From Nesterenkonia sphaerica (GTDB lineage Bacteria; Actinomycetota; Actinomycetes; Actinomycetales; Micrococcaceae), in assembly GCF_005771565.1 (NCBI RefSeq), contig NZ_VAWA01000008.1, positions 86,428 through 150,427 of the forward strand: a DNA stretch of 64,000 bases, written 5' to 3'. Below are positions 1 to 9,680 of this stretch, piece by piece. A model generated the notes under the pieces. It saw nothing but the letters and a program-made list of their open reading frames with translations, had not been told where the DNA came from and did not search any database. The position numbers and the translations under genes are program-made. Within the stretch, counting starts at the first letter, position 1. Each line of letters starts with the position of its first letter.

Positions 1-1050
1 GCCTCGCTCGAGTCCCCGTGGGAGCGGTTCATCATCGAAAAGATCCAGCCTCGGCGTCGTGAGATGAACTCCTGGGGCCAGCTCAAGAGCCACACCAAGC
101 TCTTGGTTGATGCTGCCCGGGGGCAAAAACTCCGCCCGCAAAAGATTGGGAGCACGCACACCAGCACCTTCACACTGACGCGTTCGGGCACTCAGGTGGG
201 TGGCGTCAGCGATGGCGTCTCGACATTAGTCAGTCACCAGGCGCTGCGGGCTGCGCAGTCTAGGGAAACGGCACGGTTGCATCTGCGGCTCTCAGAAGTC
301 CCGCACCTGGCAGCCAGGACGTTCCACATCTCCCAGGGAAACGCAGCTGCTGCGTTCATGCAGACGGTGGACCAGCCGGTGAGTGTGCGCCCCTCCTCAC
401 CCCTGAGTCGTTGGGGCGCCACCGCCAATCTCACCACAGTGAATGAGCTGGCCCAGGCGTGGGAACGCGCTGCCGAGGCGTGCGCCGGGCTGTCATCGGC
501 CCGCCAGCAAATAGAGGTGGAGCCTTTTCTTCCATGGATCCCGTTGCGAATCTTCGTGGTGGGCGAATCGGTCGTGGCGGCCGTAGCTCGGGTCCCGCTG
601 TACGTGGTGGGTGACGGGGAGCAGACCCTCGACGAGTTGGCCCAGAGGGAGCTGGAGGCACGGACCTCCTGCTCGTTCTTGGACCGGGTGAACATCTCTG
701 GCCATGCCGAATTATTGGCACTTCGGGGACTGGATGCTGAGAGCGTATTAGGTGAAGGCAAGATCGAATTGCTGACCTATGACCGCAGCGGTCAGCTCGG
801 TCTTGGCTGGAGCTTCGAATTCCCCGGCCAGCTTCCGCAAGATCTGGGCGAGTTGGCTGTCAGCGCGGTCTGGGCCTTCCCTGGACTCGGTGCTTCCGCG
901 GTGGACATTCTCACCCCCTCAGTGTCAGACGGCACTGGTGCTGTGGTGTGCGGGGTGGAACCGGCGGCCGACCTGCGTGAATTCCGGTATCCGGCGTTCG
1001 GAAATTCGCAGTTGCCGCACCGCAGCATCATGGAGCGGATCAGCGCCTAG
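1..1050 (+). CDS. ATP-grasp-like protein, 5' partial, degenerate active site
   Basis: The frame is open from base 1, so the gene starts before the window; 349 residues are visible. It is clearly paralogous to the ATP-grasp gene at 3968-5014: both share an F-(I/L)-P-x(2)-(D/P)-L-R segment, a VVGDG motif, an FPGL motif and a YPAFG motif near the C-terminus. The functional residues differ. The KPASGRQGAG nucleotide-binding segment of the paralogue aligns with RPSSPLSRWGAT here, and the metal-binding E-L-N triad is G-V-E. It is therefore probably inactive as a ligase, or a structural or regulatory partner of the intact copy. It converges on the minus-strand gene at 1047 with a 4-bp overlap. The family assignment rests on alignment by eye to the neighbour. 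Confidence 0.7.
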   Translation, partial: ASLESPWERFIIEKIQPRRREMNSWGQLKSHTKLLVDAARGQKLRPQKIGSTHTSTFTLTRSGTQVGGVSDGVSTLVSHQALRAAQSRETARLHLRLSEVPHLAARTFHISQGNAAAAFMQTVDQPVSVRPSSPLSRWGATANLTTVNELAQAWERAAEACAGLSSARQQIEVEPFLPWIPLRIFVVGESVVAAVARVPLYVVGDGEQTLDELAQRELEARTSCSFLDRVNISGHAELLALRGLDAESVLGEGKIELLTYDRSGQLGLGWSFEFPGQLPQDLGELAVSAVWAFPGLGASAVDILTPSVSDGTGAVVCGVEPAADLREFRYPAFGNSQLPHRSIMERISA

Positions 1051-1445
1051 GCAGTTGGCGGGGTGTTCCGTCCGATGAGGTCCTCCACGTGCTGCCGGTG
1101 ATTTTCAAACGCAGCCAGCATCCGTCGTTCGGCGGCCTCGAGGCGGCCTTCAACAGAGTCCAAGGTCCGGAACCGCTCCTCGGTGCGCTGGTCCACCCGC
1201 CGGATCCCCGCTGTGGTCTCACGAAGCTGGGGGCCCATGCTGCGCACCAGCTCGCTCATGCGCCGTGCGGAACGGGTCATTGCCGCCAGCGTAAAGACCA
1301 CCAGGACCACGAACACCCCAAAGCTCACCACTGCCGACGCCGCTGCCAGCGCCCAGGCGCCCAGCAGTATCGCGATCAATGAAACAAGCAGTCCCAGTGC
1401 GATGAGTGACAGCAGCCCCAGCTGTCGAACGGACAAACCTTTCAC
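1047..1445 (-). CDS. Small membrane protein with two TM helices and a charged C-terminal helix
   Basis: A 132-residue protein starting with GTG. Two closely spaced hydrophobic stretches (about residues 10-32 and 35-57) are followed by a charged, probably coiled-coil segment (about 58-125) rich in Arg and Glu, so it is a membrane hairpin with a cytoplasmic helical tail. The GTG start overlaps the TGA stop of the upstream glycosyltransferase by 4 bp (GTGA), and AGGAGG lies 10-11 bases before it, so it is the last gene of a translationally coupled operon. The function is not recognisable. Its place suggests an accessory membrane role in surface-polymer assembly, for example a scaffold for the glycosyltransferases, which is inference only. 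Confidence 0.7.
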   Translation of the reverse strand: MKGLSVRQLGLLSLIALGLLVSLIAILLGAWALAAASAVVSFGVFVVLVVFTLAAMTRSARRMSELVRSMGPQLRETTAGIRRVDQRTEERFRTLDSVEGRLEAAERRMLAAFENHRQHVEDLIGRNTPPTA

Positions 1446-3946
1446 GGCAGTTTTTCCTCCTCTGTGATGACGTGGCCGCCAGCGACGACGGCATCGATCA
1501 GATCACGAAAGCCCCTGCTGCGGCATAACGTGGCGAATTCTACCCCGCGGTGGGACTGCCGCCGAAAGGCCTCAGGGCTTCGGGAGTAGCCCGTCAGCGT
1601 CTGCTGCACCGCACCGGCTTCAGCGTAGACGGCCGCGGTTCCATAGACAGGCTCCAGCCAGGGCGGGAGCACCGCCACACACCCTGATGCGAGTGCCTCC
1701 AGCACCGGCAGTTCGCACTGGACCCCGGCCCGTGGCTGCGGGTAGTGCACAAAAAAGTCCAGCGACCTGTAGTACGTACGCCGGTCAATGTCACCGGGTT
1801 GGAAGCTCAGCCACGCTGCGGGGAGCTTCTCTTGCCCCATCAGGTTCAGTAGGGTGGCGGTGTCCCCGTAGAACCGCACATCAGCGGACCCGTCAGTGGG
1901 CCAGATGCGCGCAAAGTCATCGGTGGTGCCTGGCCATTGCCAGGCGGTCTCCCCGGCCCACCGGCCGATGACCGGCCCCATATTCGGGCGCCGGCGCGGG
2001 CCCGGCCATAGGTCGGGGTCGAAGCTGGCGGTGTAGTCCTGCGTGGTGAGCTCGCCCGGGCTCAGCAGCTGGTTCAGCTGCGCGCGGGTGGTGGGGTCGC
2101 CGGGGATCCACCTCGGCCTGACGCCGAAGAACTCTCGCGCCTGAGCTGAGCAGAGGGCCGGCAGATAACGGACGGTGAAATCGCAGCCGTCTACCGGGGG
2201 TTTTCCGGCTACCACCGCAGAGTGCTTGACTGTGAAACTCACAGCTCGCGACGGTAAGAACTGCACCAGCTCCGGCGCGCACACAAGCATCAGTGTGACG
2301 TTGTGGAACGGCTCGTCTGCCATCACATGCGTCACTTCGCCTGCGGAGATAAGTGCTTGGACCGGCTGGGTGTAGGTCCGCGCATAGCGGGAGAGGTGGA
2401 TCGCGTTTTCCAGGTGCATCACCCCCACCCGGCAGCCGTGATCGACGAGGTCTCGGATCTCCGCCAGTGCGGCAGCTTGGGTCTCGCCGTGCTCACACCA
2501 ATCAGCGGCGAATACGACGTCTAGGGGCCTGGCTTCCAGGACGGAACCTGGAGCTGCGGTGAACCGTGGCGGCACATAGATCGGATGTGGTTTCTCGGCC
2601 GTTTGCCTCAGTTGGGGCTTGCTGGCTGCGGAGTGCCATGTGCGGTAGCTGCTCCAGAAGGCCCGCCGGGCGGGGTGTTGCCACCCTGCCCGGAAGTCTG
2701 CCCGAGACAGTGAATCGGGCTGGATACGCATGAAGATCAGCGGCTCCGGGATCGCGTACACCGCGTGACCGGTGTAGGCGGAGATACGGTCCCGCATTTC
2801 ATTGTCAGCGGCTTTGCGGGCGGGGATGTACCCGCCGAGTTCACGCATGATGGAGGCACGCACCATCAGTGTCGGCGCTGAGGGGATGAACGGACTGTAG
2901 CCGCGCCGGATGCGAACCAGATCTTCGGTCATATTGACGGTGTACACCTGGTTTGCCGGACGTCGGGGATTGCGGAGAAGGTCATTGACCTGGGTCTGGA
3001 GGCGTTGCGGGTGAGACCAGTCATCCGAGTCCTGGCCGGTGAGGAACTCGCCCCTGGCATAGGCGATGCCAACATTGCGAGCAGCATAGGTGCCACTGTT
3101 GGTTTCCAGGCGGATCACGCGCACGCGTCGATCCAGCTCCGCGATTTCCTCCAGTACCGGAGCGTAGCCAGCCGGAGAGGCGTCGTCGACCACGAGCAGC
3201 TCTAGACGGGCCCAAGTTTGGTCGAGGATGGACCGCGCCGCTTGCACCGCATCCTCCCGTAGGGGTTTGAAGCACGTCATAATAACGCTCACCAGGGGCC
3301 CTTGGGGCTGGGGGGCGAGTTCAGGCGCTGCGGTGAGTCGGTTGAACGGCACGTCATCACCGTCCCGTAAGGTAACCGGGCGCAGGTCTCGCCGAGTGAA
3401 CTGCCAATTGAACTCGCGCAGCCAACGTTTCCAGGCTGCGGTCCTCAGGCCGGGACGGACGTAGGGGTTCCGGGCATCCACACTGAGATAGGAATGGAAG
3501 GGGCGGCGCACGCTTGGGCGCTGACTGAGCAGTTGGTCGAGTTCGGTATACATCCCCTGTTCGAAGTACAGCTCGGCCAGTAGCTTTTCCAGCCGGGGGG
3601 CTTCATTTCCCGCGCCGGAAGCGAGCGCTATTTCAAGAGCCTTGCAGGCAATAGCAGTGTCATCCGGTCTCAGGTCTTGCAGTGCCGTCACATACGCGAG
3701 CCGCCCCAGCGCCGGCGCGTTTAAAGAGATCCCCGTGACCCCGCCGCCGAGCAGCTTGGTGCTGAGCTGATCGAAATCGAGTGTGCCGTGGCTGGCGGCG
3801 AAAGCCAGAAGCTCACGCATCTGCACTGATTCACTGCGCAGCGCGGTGCGCTCGAGGGCAAAGTCGACTGTCATGGCGTTGTCCAGGTACAGCCTCATCA
3901 GGCGGGCTCGCAGGAGCGCCTCGTTCTCGGCAGTCAAAGAGCTCAT
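1442..3946 (-). CDS. Multidomain glycosyltransferase (GT2 core plus GT4-like C-terminal region)
   Basis: An 834-residue protein. The N-terminal ~200 residues are helical with no recognised fold. A GT-A family 2 domain starts near residue 217 with VSVIMTCFKP, followed by VVDDASP and the nucleotide/metal motif DSDDW near 305. The C-terminal third resembles a GT-B acceptor/donor domain, with an E-A-L-A-S-G segment near 770. The ATG at 3946 is preferred over the GTG two codons upstream because GGAG lies at the right distance. It is a shorter paralogue of the gene at 6065-9616, with the same domain order. It probably adds sugars to the surface polymer on the cytoplasmic side of the membrane. Sugar and linkage cannot be predicted. 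Confidence 0.85.
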   Translation of the reverse strand: MSSLTAENEALLRARLMRLYLDNAMTVDFALERTALRSESVQMRELLAFAASHGTLDFDQLSTKLLGGGVTGISLNAPALGRLAYVTALQDLRPDDTAIACKALEIALASGAGNEAPRLEKLLAELYFEQGMYTELDQLLSQRPSVRRPFHSYLSVDARNPYVRPGLRTAAWKRWLREFNWQFTRRDLRPVTLRDGDDVPFNRLTAAPELAPQPQGPLVSVIMTCFKPLREDAVQAARSILDQTWARLELLVVDDASPAGYAPVLEEIAELDRRVRVIRLETNSGTYAARNVGIAYARGEFLTGQDSDDWSHPQRLQTQVNDLLRNPRRPANQVYTVNMTEDLVRIRRGYSPFIPSAPTLMVRASIMRELGGYIPARKAADNEMRDRISAYTGHAVYAIPEPLIFMRIQPDSLSRADFRAGWQHPARRAFWSSYRTWHSAASKPQLRQTAEKPHPIYVPPRFTAAPGSVLEARPLDVVFAADWCEHGETQAAALAEIRDLVDHGCRVGVMHLENAIHLSRYARTYTQPVQALISAGEVTHVMADEPFHNVTLMLVCAPELVQFLPSRAVSFTVKHSAVVAGKPPVDGCDFTVRYLPALCSAQAREFFGVRPRWIPGDPTTRAQLNQLLSPGELTTQDYTASFDPDLWPGPRRRPNMGPVIGRWAGETAWQWPGTTDDFARIWPTDGSADVRFYGDTATLLNLMGQEKLPAAWLSFQPGDIDRRTYYRSLDFFVHYPQPRAGVQCELPVLEALASGCVAVLPPWLEPVYGTAAVYAEAGAVQQTLTGYSRSPEAFRRQSHRGVEFATLCRSRGFRDLIDAVVAGGHVITEEEKLP

Positions 3947-3967
3947 AAGCACTCCGGCTCGCAGGTG

Positions 3968-5014
3968 TCAGAAAGCGCTAACAAGCGCATGCGTCACATT
4001 CCTGGGGTGGCCGAAGGCGGGATACTGGTGGACTACGGAGTTGGGTGCAGTATTGAGTTCGATGATCCGAGCCCCCTTCCCCGTCCTCGGGTCCTGGGAA
4101 ATCAGGTCCACCCCTGCTGCACGGAGTCCGGGAAAGGTGGCCACAGCGGCTACTGCCATATCCTTGACGAGGGGGGACACCTCCTCTGTGACATCCACGC
4201 TGACTCCGCCAGCAGAGAGATTGGCTGTGGCGTTGAGGAAGATGATTTGATCTTTCGCCGGAATACTTTCCCCTCCCATGGATTGGCTCTGCAGGACTGT
4301 GGAGTCGATTTGGATCTGCTTGGTCCGCAAGTAGGCATGGACCTCTCTGGACTCTTTGAGAAACGCAATGAGTGCCTCCAACGAGCTCATGCCATCCCCG
4401 ACGACAAAGGGCGGAAGGCGCACCGCGACGGCGACAGCCGCGTCATTAACCACGTAGGCACGAAGATCGACGCCGGGAATGAACTCCTCGACGAGCACCT
4501 CCGCCTTGCTGGTCGCCGGCGCTGCGGCTGTCGCCCGTCCCCATGCCCACTCAAGCCCTGTTTGTGAGACGCCCACGCTGATTCCGGCGCCCTGTCTGCC
4601 GCTGGCAGGCTTCACCACCCAACTGCTCTGGGGCGCCTTGGCGACATAGGCTTGCGCCTCGCTGAACCGGTCTGCTCGGAAGGTTCGTCCGGCCGGCACC
4701 GGCGTTTCGGCGGCTCGAGAGAGGAGGCGTTTGGTCAGGTCCTTGTTCCGAACTGCTGCGGTAGCGGGCGATGAGGCCAGCGAAGGCGTCATGCCATTGA
4801 GCATTCCGCAGGGGGCCCCGTTTCGGAGGATCGTCATCAAACGTCCTTCGCGCTCGACCGTGAGACCCAATGCTGCTGCGGAGTCGGCAACGTCCGCTTT
4901 GTGGCCCGGCCATCGGGAAAAGCGGTTGAAGTGTGTCCACTCCGGAACCCATAGTCGGATTGCTGTTTCCATGTCTTCCCACAGCAGGTCCGGAATCGCT
5001 GCGTTGGTGATCAA
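3968..5014 (-). CDS. ATP-grasp ligase (intact paralogue of the gene at 1-1050)
   Basis: A 348-residue ATP-grasp enzyme, expected to form an acyl-phosphate on a carboxylate and couple it to an amine. Visible features are a lysine/glycine-rich nucleotide segment WVVKPASGRQGAG (about 131-144), EVLVEEFIPG (about 172-181), VVGDG (about 204) and the metal-binding IIELNTAPN (about 317-325). The start is taken as TTG at 5014, which overlaps the TGA of the upstream TupA-like gene (TTGA) and follows AAGGAGGT. A longer reading from 5140 would run 130 bases into that gene. It lies between two glycosyltransferases and two other ATP-grasp genes, which suggests it links amino acids or another amine to uronic-acid carboxyls of the polymer. 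This is inference. Confidence 0.75.
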   Translation of the reverse strand: MITNAAIPDLLWEDMETAIRLWVPEWTHFNRFSRWPGHKADVADSAAALGLTVEREGRLMTILRNGAPCGMLNGMTPSLASSPATAAVRNKDLTKRLLSRAAETPVPAGRTFRADRFSEAQAYVAKAPQSSWVVKPASGRQGAGISVGVSQTGLEWAWGRATAAAPATSKAEVLVEEFIPGVDLRAYVVNDAAVAVAVRLPPFVVGDGMSSLEALIAFLKESREVHAYLRTKQIQIDSTVLQSQSMGGESIPAKDQIIFLNATANLSAGGVSVDVTEEVSPLVKDMAVAAVATFPGLRAAGVDLISQDPRTGKGARIIELNTAPNSVVHQYPAFGHPRNVTHALVSAF

Positions 5015-6072
5015 GCACCTCCTTCCTTGGACCTCGGCGAAACGGCTTCCCGGAATTCGGAGAAGTCCTTGCCCCCCACGAGATCGTGCATGAGACGCAC
5101 CTCGGCATCGTGCCACGCTTGTCCCAGTCGCTGGTCCCATTCTCGGAGGAAGTCAGAGGAGTTTCCGGGGAAGGGCGTAAATTCCCCGAAGACCAGTCCA
5201 TCCGCGGACCCCAACATGTCGATGCGCATGTAAGGGGCAGGCACAGCGGAGCTGATCCGTTCGGCCAATTCAATGTCAGCGGGGGCCACCACTCCCCCGT
5301 CATAAAGGTCGCTTGATTCCGCGGAGCGCGCGGCGAAACCGCTGGAGTTTTTGGTCGAGTAGCTCATTTTGCGTTGTGGTGCACGCTGAATTTCCTGGAC
5401 CAGCTCGACCCGTCCGTAGAAGGCATAGAACTTATAGTCCCGTGCCGCGACTTGGGGAGATTCATTCTCGAGAATGAGCTCTTCGAGCGTCCAGGAATCT
5501 CTGAGTCTCCATGATTTCCTATCCGGATGCATGAGGTGCCGGGCGTGGCGGCTGACTTCGGACCAATCACTGAACGTCTGGTTGTCTTTCACATGGACGA
5601 TGTGCCCGAAATCGTAGACGAGGTAACACCCGCGGGCGCTGGTACCGCGCCATGGTTTGACGACGCACGGCGGTGTGGGGGTCAGATCTGCGAACTTCAC
5701 TTGATTAAGCGGGCTTGCCGGCCGGCGGACTCCCAGCGCATCGATGAAGCGGTAGGCATGGGGAATCTCATTGAGCTTCCAGTGAGGCAAGAGCCCCTTC
5801 GTGTCGCCCCGGAGCGCTGATACGCACAGCCGGTGATAGAACGAATGGGTTCGCCCAGGATTGAGACCCTTTTTCCGCAGAATCTTGAGATTCTGATGAT
5901 CGACTTGATGGGGTGAGACGTTCTCCAGGAGGTCAGCGAGCGAGTCCAGGTGCGCTTTGCCGCCCTTGCGCAAGCGGTTCGGGTGCAGGGCACGCTCAAT
6001 CTCCGTACTGACCACTTTGTCGGTGCTCTTCAGCAGCGCGGCTACGTCTTCAGGCGTCATCTTTTCAACCAT
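5011..6072 (-). CDS. TupA-like ATP-grasp protein
   Basis: A 353-residue protein that resembles the TupA-like ATP-grasp family, named after the teichuronopeptide protein of alkaliphilic Bacillus. Typical features are CVVKPWRGTSARG (about 148), a TLEELI segment, ARDYKFYAFYG (about 222-232) and, near the C-terminus, MRIDMLG followed by FGEFTPFPG (about 302-311), which should carry the metal ligands. The start overlaps the stop of the upstream glycosyltransferase by 8 bp, and the 3' end overlaps the next ATP-grasp start by 4 bp, so the genes are tightly coupled. Family members are common in capsule and teichuronic-acid loci. The reaction here is not established; ligation of an amino acid or of glutamate to a uronate is the leading idea. 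Confidence 0.75.
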   Translation of the reverse strand: MVEKMTPEDVAALLKSTDKVVSTEIERALHPNRLRKGGKAHLDSLADLLENVSPHQVDHQNLKILRKKGLNPGRTHSFYHRLCVSALRGDTKGLLPHWKLNEIPHAYRFIDALGVRRPASPLNQVKFADLTPTPPCVVKPWRGTSARGCYLVYDFGHIVHVKDNQTFSDWSEVSRHARHLMHPDRKSWRLRDSWTLEELILENESPQVAARDYKFYAFYGRVELVQEIQRAPQRKMSYSTKNSSGFAARSAESSDLYDGGVVAPADIELAERISSAVPAPYMRIDMLGSADGLVFGEFTPFPGNSSDFLREWDQRLGQAWHDAEVRLMHDLVGGKDFSEFREAVSPRSKEGGA

Positions 6073-9000
6073 GGCGTCCCCTCACCTGCCCGTCCGACTC
6101 GCTGTCACTGCGCCTCGCGGTCCTGAGCCGCTCCACGTACTGGCCCCGGTCCCGGTGCATGGCTAAGAATTCTCTTCCCTGCACACGCTGGTGATTCATG
6201 GCTTCGGGATCGCGCCAGACCCGTTGCAGGGTATCGCGGATCTCTCCCGGGGCGGCGTAGAGCGCGCCGGCACCGTAGACCGGTTTCAGCGCCGGATGCA
6301 GCAGGCACACCACTCCCCGTTCCATCGCCCGGACCACTGTGCCCTCTGTGTGCGGGTCCCAGGGTTCAGCTCCGTAGTGCACTAAGAAATCCAGGGAGCC
6401 GAGGTATTCGTCGTAGGTCTGAAGCTCGGCCGGGAGGACCGTCCAGTTCCGGGGAGTCCCCTGCGGTGAGATGACCCCCCGCTTCTGGAGCAGTCTCACC
6501 TTGCTCACCAGCAACACTTCAATTTCTTCGTCAGCTGGGTAGGCATCACAGATCACCTCCGGCGCCGGCCAGTTCTGCTCGTCCTCGTCCAGGATCCGAC
6601 CTATCACAGCACGGCCGGAACCGGGGGACGGGTGCTCCTTGCCGCTGGGTGGAGCCGAAGAGGGCATGGTCCACACTTCCTCGAGTATCCGCTCCGGACT
6701 GACCCAGGCGCGGATCGCCTCCTCCACTGCGGGGCTTTGGGCCGCCCACTCGGGAGCGACTCCGAAAACCTGCTCTGCAGCGAGGTCCACCTGCTGAACA
6801 TCGAAATTCTGTGCTTGTGACCTTGTTCCCGTAGGAAGCTGATTGGCGACGATTGTGACCCCATCTGCCTTGAGCCCCAGGGGTGCGGCGGGCTTGAGAC
6901 CCATCAGGGCAGGCCAGCAAAGCACAGCCAGATCGGCGGTCGCCTCGGTATTCCACGTGATCCACTCCGCGGCGCCATCCAACCAGAGCTGTTCGATTTC
7001 GGGAGCCAGGCGCCGCTTCGCTGCCGTCGGGCTCTGAACGCCCCGCAGCGGCATGATGGCGACTTTCAGCCCTGCCGCCGCAGCAGCGGCGATCTCTGCC
7101 TGCGCAGCTAAGGCAGCACCGCCCAGGAGGCCAAATTCGGAAATGAAGACGACGTCGTAGTGGGCTACGCACTGGTCGGCCCGGTCGGGACGGAACGCGG
7201 GAGGTGCATAGAATTCCCGTGCGGGTCCCTCCAGACGCGGAGTCTGACCATTTTGAATCTGCTGATGCCACCGAGAGTACGCCCATTGGTACACCTCTCG
7301 ATCCGGGTGGCGGTAGCCGAGCCCAAAGTCTGAGCTGGTGAGGTTCCCGTCTCCGAGTAGCGAAAACGCCAGGGGCACACGGACCCGGGGAGTGAGCTTC
7401 TCTCCGAAGACAAGCTCAAAGCGCTGTCGGTATTCGTTGTCAGCGGATTTTCGTACGGCGTCCCACACTCCAAGCCGGTCGAGCACGACCTCTCGTCGGA
7501 ACATGATGCACGCAAAACTGGGATGCACCACCCGGTCTGGCCCCCAGCGAATCTGAAACCTCATCTGCTCATCCACTCGGGCCCAGTTGACGATATTGGC
7601 ATGCTTTCCTGGGTGCGTCATGAGGTCGCGTGCCTGGTATTCGATGCGCTGCGGGTGGTGCCAGTCATCTTTGTCCGCGACGGTGACGAACTCCCCTTTG
7701 GCCATTCGGAAGGCATCATTCCGCACGGAGTACGCTCCGCGGTTCTCCTCGCAAAGTACCAGCCTGATGCGCTGATCGTGATCGGCCCACCTCCGCAACT
7801 GCTCCCGGAACCGAGTGGGCTTCCCTGACTCGTCCACAGCGGGCGATGCGTCGTCAATGATGATAATTTCTAGGTTCTTCCACGTCTGCTCAAGCAGGGA
7901 GCGAATAGCGACATCTGTAGCTGCGTTCGGTTCATAGATCGGCATAATGACCGTGACCAACGGCAGCCGTGAGCCTGCCGCGTGAGCCGCCGACTTACCC
8001 GCGAGGGTATAGAAATCCGGTACTGGGTGGGCTTTGGGAGATAGTCCGCTGAACCCTTCGGCGCGGAAAAGCTCATTGAGGGCGGAGAACCAGATGGAGG
8101 ATAGTGCCTCGGAATTGCCAATCGTATGGGGGTTCCACGCGTTGAGCTTCAGAAACTGTTGCGAATAAGCTCGATCCGCCTTGGCGTCCAGGTAGGACAA
8201 CACTTCAATGGCTTTCGTGGTGTAACCCCTCTGGGTGAGAAGGTCTGCGTAATAGGACCGGTCGGCACCCTTGGGGAACGAAGTCATGCCGAAAGTTCGT
8301 TCGGCATAGTCATAGAGGGAGTATGCGTCGTTGAAGTCTTTGTCCTCCAACCGCTGGCTGTAGACGACTTGCGCAAGGTTGCACAGACCGGGCAGCCACA
8401 AGTCAGAGCCGGGCCCGAGGTCTGCGTCCGATCCCGCGCCTTGAGGGCGTGCCTGCTGCAAGAGTTGGATCAGCGAGTGGTAATTGTGCTTACCGTCGGA
8501 TACCGCAAGTGCGAGAACATCGCGGGCTTCGCGTGATTGGGTTTCGCGAGCCAACGCCGAGAACCAGGTCAGACGCGCTGCCCCACCCTCGCGCAGCTCA
8601 CTTGCCCAGTGTCTCAACACCGATGGCAGCTGGTGCCGATGAGTTGGCGCAGGAGCGTCAGTTGGGACCAATTGGGTGGGAAGATAACTGGGTCGGCGGC
8701 CGGTTTCGTCGCCCATTCGGACATCAAAGGTGCGTTGCAGCGCGAGCGCAGGGGTGAACTGTGCATATTCCGTGAGAAGATTGGCACCCTCTGGCAGCCG
8801 TGCCGTGTACTGGCCTGCGGCAGGTGGCCTCCTCCCGTCTGCAGGCGGCGGGGATACCCGCTCGAGAACGAGCCTTCGATGTCCCAATCGGAGAACCGCT
8901 CGCTTATTCGTGGCCTCCCCCACCACGGTGAGGCTGACTTCATCGCCGGTGATGCGCAATGAGTCGACGATAGTCGCCTCCTTGTAGCGCGGCGTCTGCC

Positions 9001-9616
9001 GCCACCGCTGAAGTTTTCGCATAGCCGAGCTGGGAGCTATGACATCATCACCGAGCAGGTGTTCCTGACCCTCTTCCGACAAGAGGCGCAGCTCGACTCG
9101 ATGCTTTTTGCCGTCGTAGAACTTTGGAGGCACCAGCGCGCTGAATCCGTGGCGTGCACGCAGTGCGTTGGGAGTATCCAGCATCGCGTGCGTTGGGATC
9201 ACCTCACCGTCGATCCTGACCACCGGCGAAACCGTTTCCCCGTTGCGGCAAGCCCACCCCAATAGCGTCCCCCGGTCGAAACCACGGTATTCGCCGAATA
9301 GGCCTTGTTCTGGGGCAATGCGTGAGTCTGCATAGTCAATGACCTTGGCCAGTTTGACAGACCTGCCAGCTTCGCGAATTTCTATGTGGTGCGGACTACC
9401 ATCTCGCAGAGTGGCGGGAAGTTCGAACGAGAATCCAATGTGGCGATCGCTGGTGGTGTCCTGATGGATCTCGCACAGAGGCACGTCGGCACGTGTCTTG
9501 GCGAGCAATTGTCCGTCAACGAGGAGCTCGATCGTAGGGTGGACCTGCGCGTCGGACGGTTCGAAGCACCAACCGGTCACGGTCTTTGAGTCCAGCTTCG
9601 TTGTATGCAGGATCAT
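6065..9616 (-). CDS. Very large multidomain glycosyltransferase (GT2 plus GT4-like region)
   Basis: An 1183-residue protein. The N-terminus carries two repeats of a beta-rich module with a G-W-(C/A) motif followed by a G-F motif (about 10-105 and 110-190). A helical region (about 350-540), a GT2 domain (from about 550: VTVIMPIYEP, IIDDASP, then DKDDW near 650) and a GT-B-like C-terminal region (about 860-1160) follow. The ATG at 9616 is chosen. A TTG at 9691 would overlap wecB but starts with sequence lacking domain character, and AGGGGA precedes the ATG. It is the long paralogue of the gene at 1442-3946. It probably acts as a bifunctional transferase for the repeat unit. The donor sugar is unknown. 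Confidence 0.85.
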   Translation of the reverse strand: MILHTTKLDSKTVTGWCFEPSDAQVHPTIELLVDGQLLAKTRADVPLCEIHQDTTSDRHIGFSFELPATLRDGSPHHIEIREAGRSVKLAKVIDYADSRIAPEQGLFGEYRGFDRGTLLGWACRNGETVSPVVRIDGEVIPTHAMLDTPNALRARHGFSALVPPKFYDGKKHRVELRLLSEEGQEHLLGDDVIAPSSAMRKLQRWRQTPRYKEATIVDSLRITGDEVSLTVVGEATNKRAVLRLGHRRLVLERVSPPPADGRRPPAAGQYTARLPEGANLLTEYAQFTPALALQRTFDVRMGDETGRRPSYLPTQLVPTDAPAPTHRHQLPSVLRHWASELREGGAARLTWFSALARETQSREARDVLALAVSDGKHNYHSLIQLLQQARPQGAGSDADLGPGSDLWLPGLCNLAQVVYSQRLEDKDFNDAYSLYDYAERTFGMTSFPKGADRSYYADLLTQRGYTTKAIEVLSYLDAKADRAYSQQFLKLNAWNPHTIGNSEALSSIWFSALNELFRAEGFSGLSPKAHPVPDFYTLAGKSAAHAAGSRLPLVTVIMPIYEPNAATDVAIRSLLEQTWKNLEIIIIDDASPAVDESGKPTRFREQLRRWADHDQRIRLVLCEENRGAYSVRNDAFRMAKGEFVTVADKDDWHHPQRIEYQARDLMTHPGKHANIVNWARVDEQMRFQIRWGPDRVVHPSFACIMFRREVVLDRLGVWDAVRKSADNEYRQRFELVFGEKLTPRVRVPLAFSLLGDGNLTSSDFGLGYRHPDREVYQWAYSRWHQQIQNGQTPRLEGPAREFYAPPAFRPDRADQCVAHYDVVFISEFGLLGGAALAAQAEIAAAAAAGLKVAIMPLRGVQSPTAAKRRLAPEIEQLWLDGAAEWITWNTEATADLAVLCWPALMGLKPAAPLGLKADGVTIVANQLPTGTRSQAQNFDVQQVDLAAEQVFGVAPEWAAQSPAVEEAIRAWVSPERILEEVWTMPSSAPPSGKEHPSPGSGRAVIGRILDEDEQNWPAPEVICDAYPADEEIEVLLVSKVRLLQKRGVISPQGTPRNWTVLPAELQTYDEYLGSLDFLVHYGAEPWDPHTEGTVVRAMERGVVCLLHPALKPVYGAGALYAAPGEIRDTLQRVWRDPEAMNHQRVQGREFLAMHRDRGQYVERLRTARRSDSESDGQVRGRHG

Positions 9617-9680
9617 TGTGCGCAGTTGTCCCCTACCTGCCCACGAGGGGGCTGAGTTCACCACAGGCAGACTAACAGGA

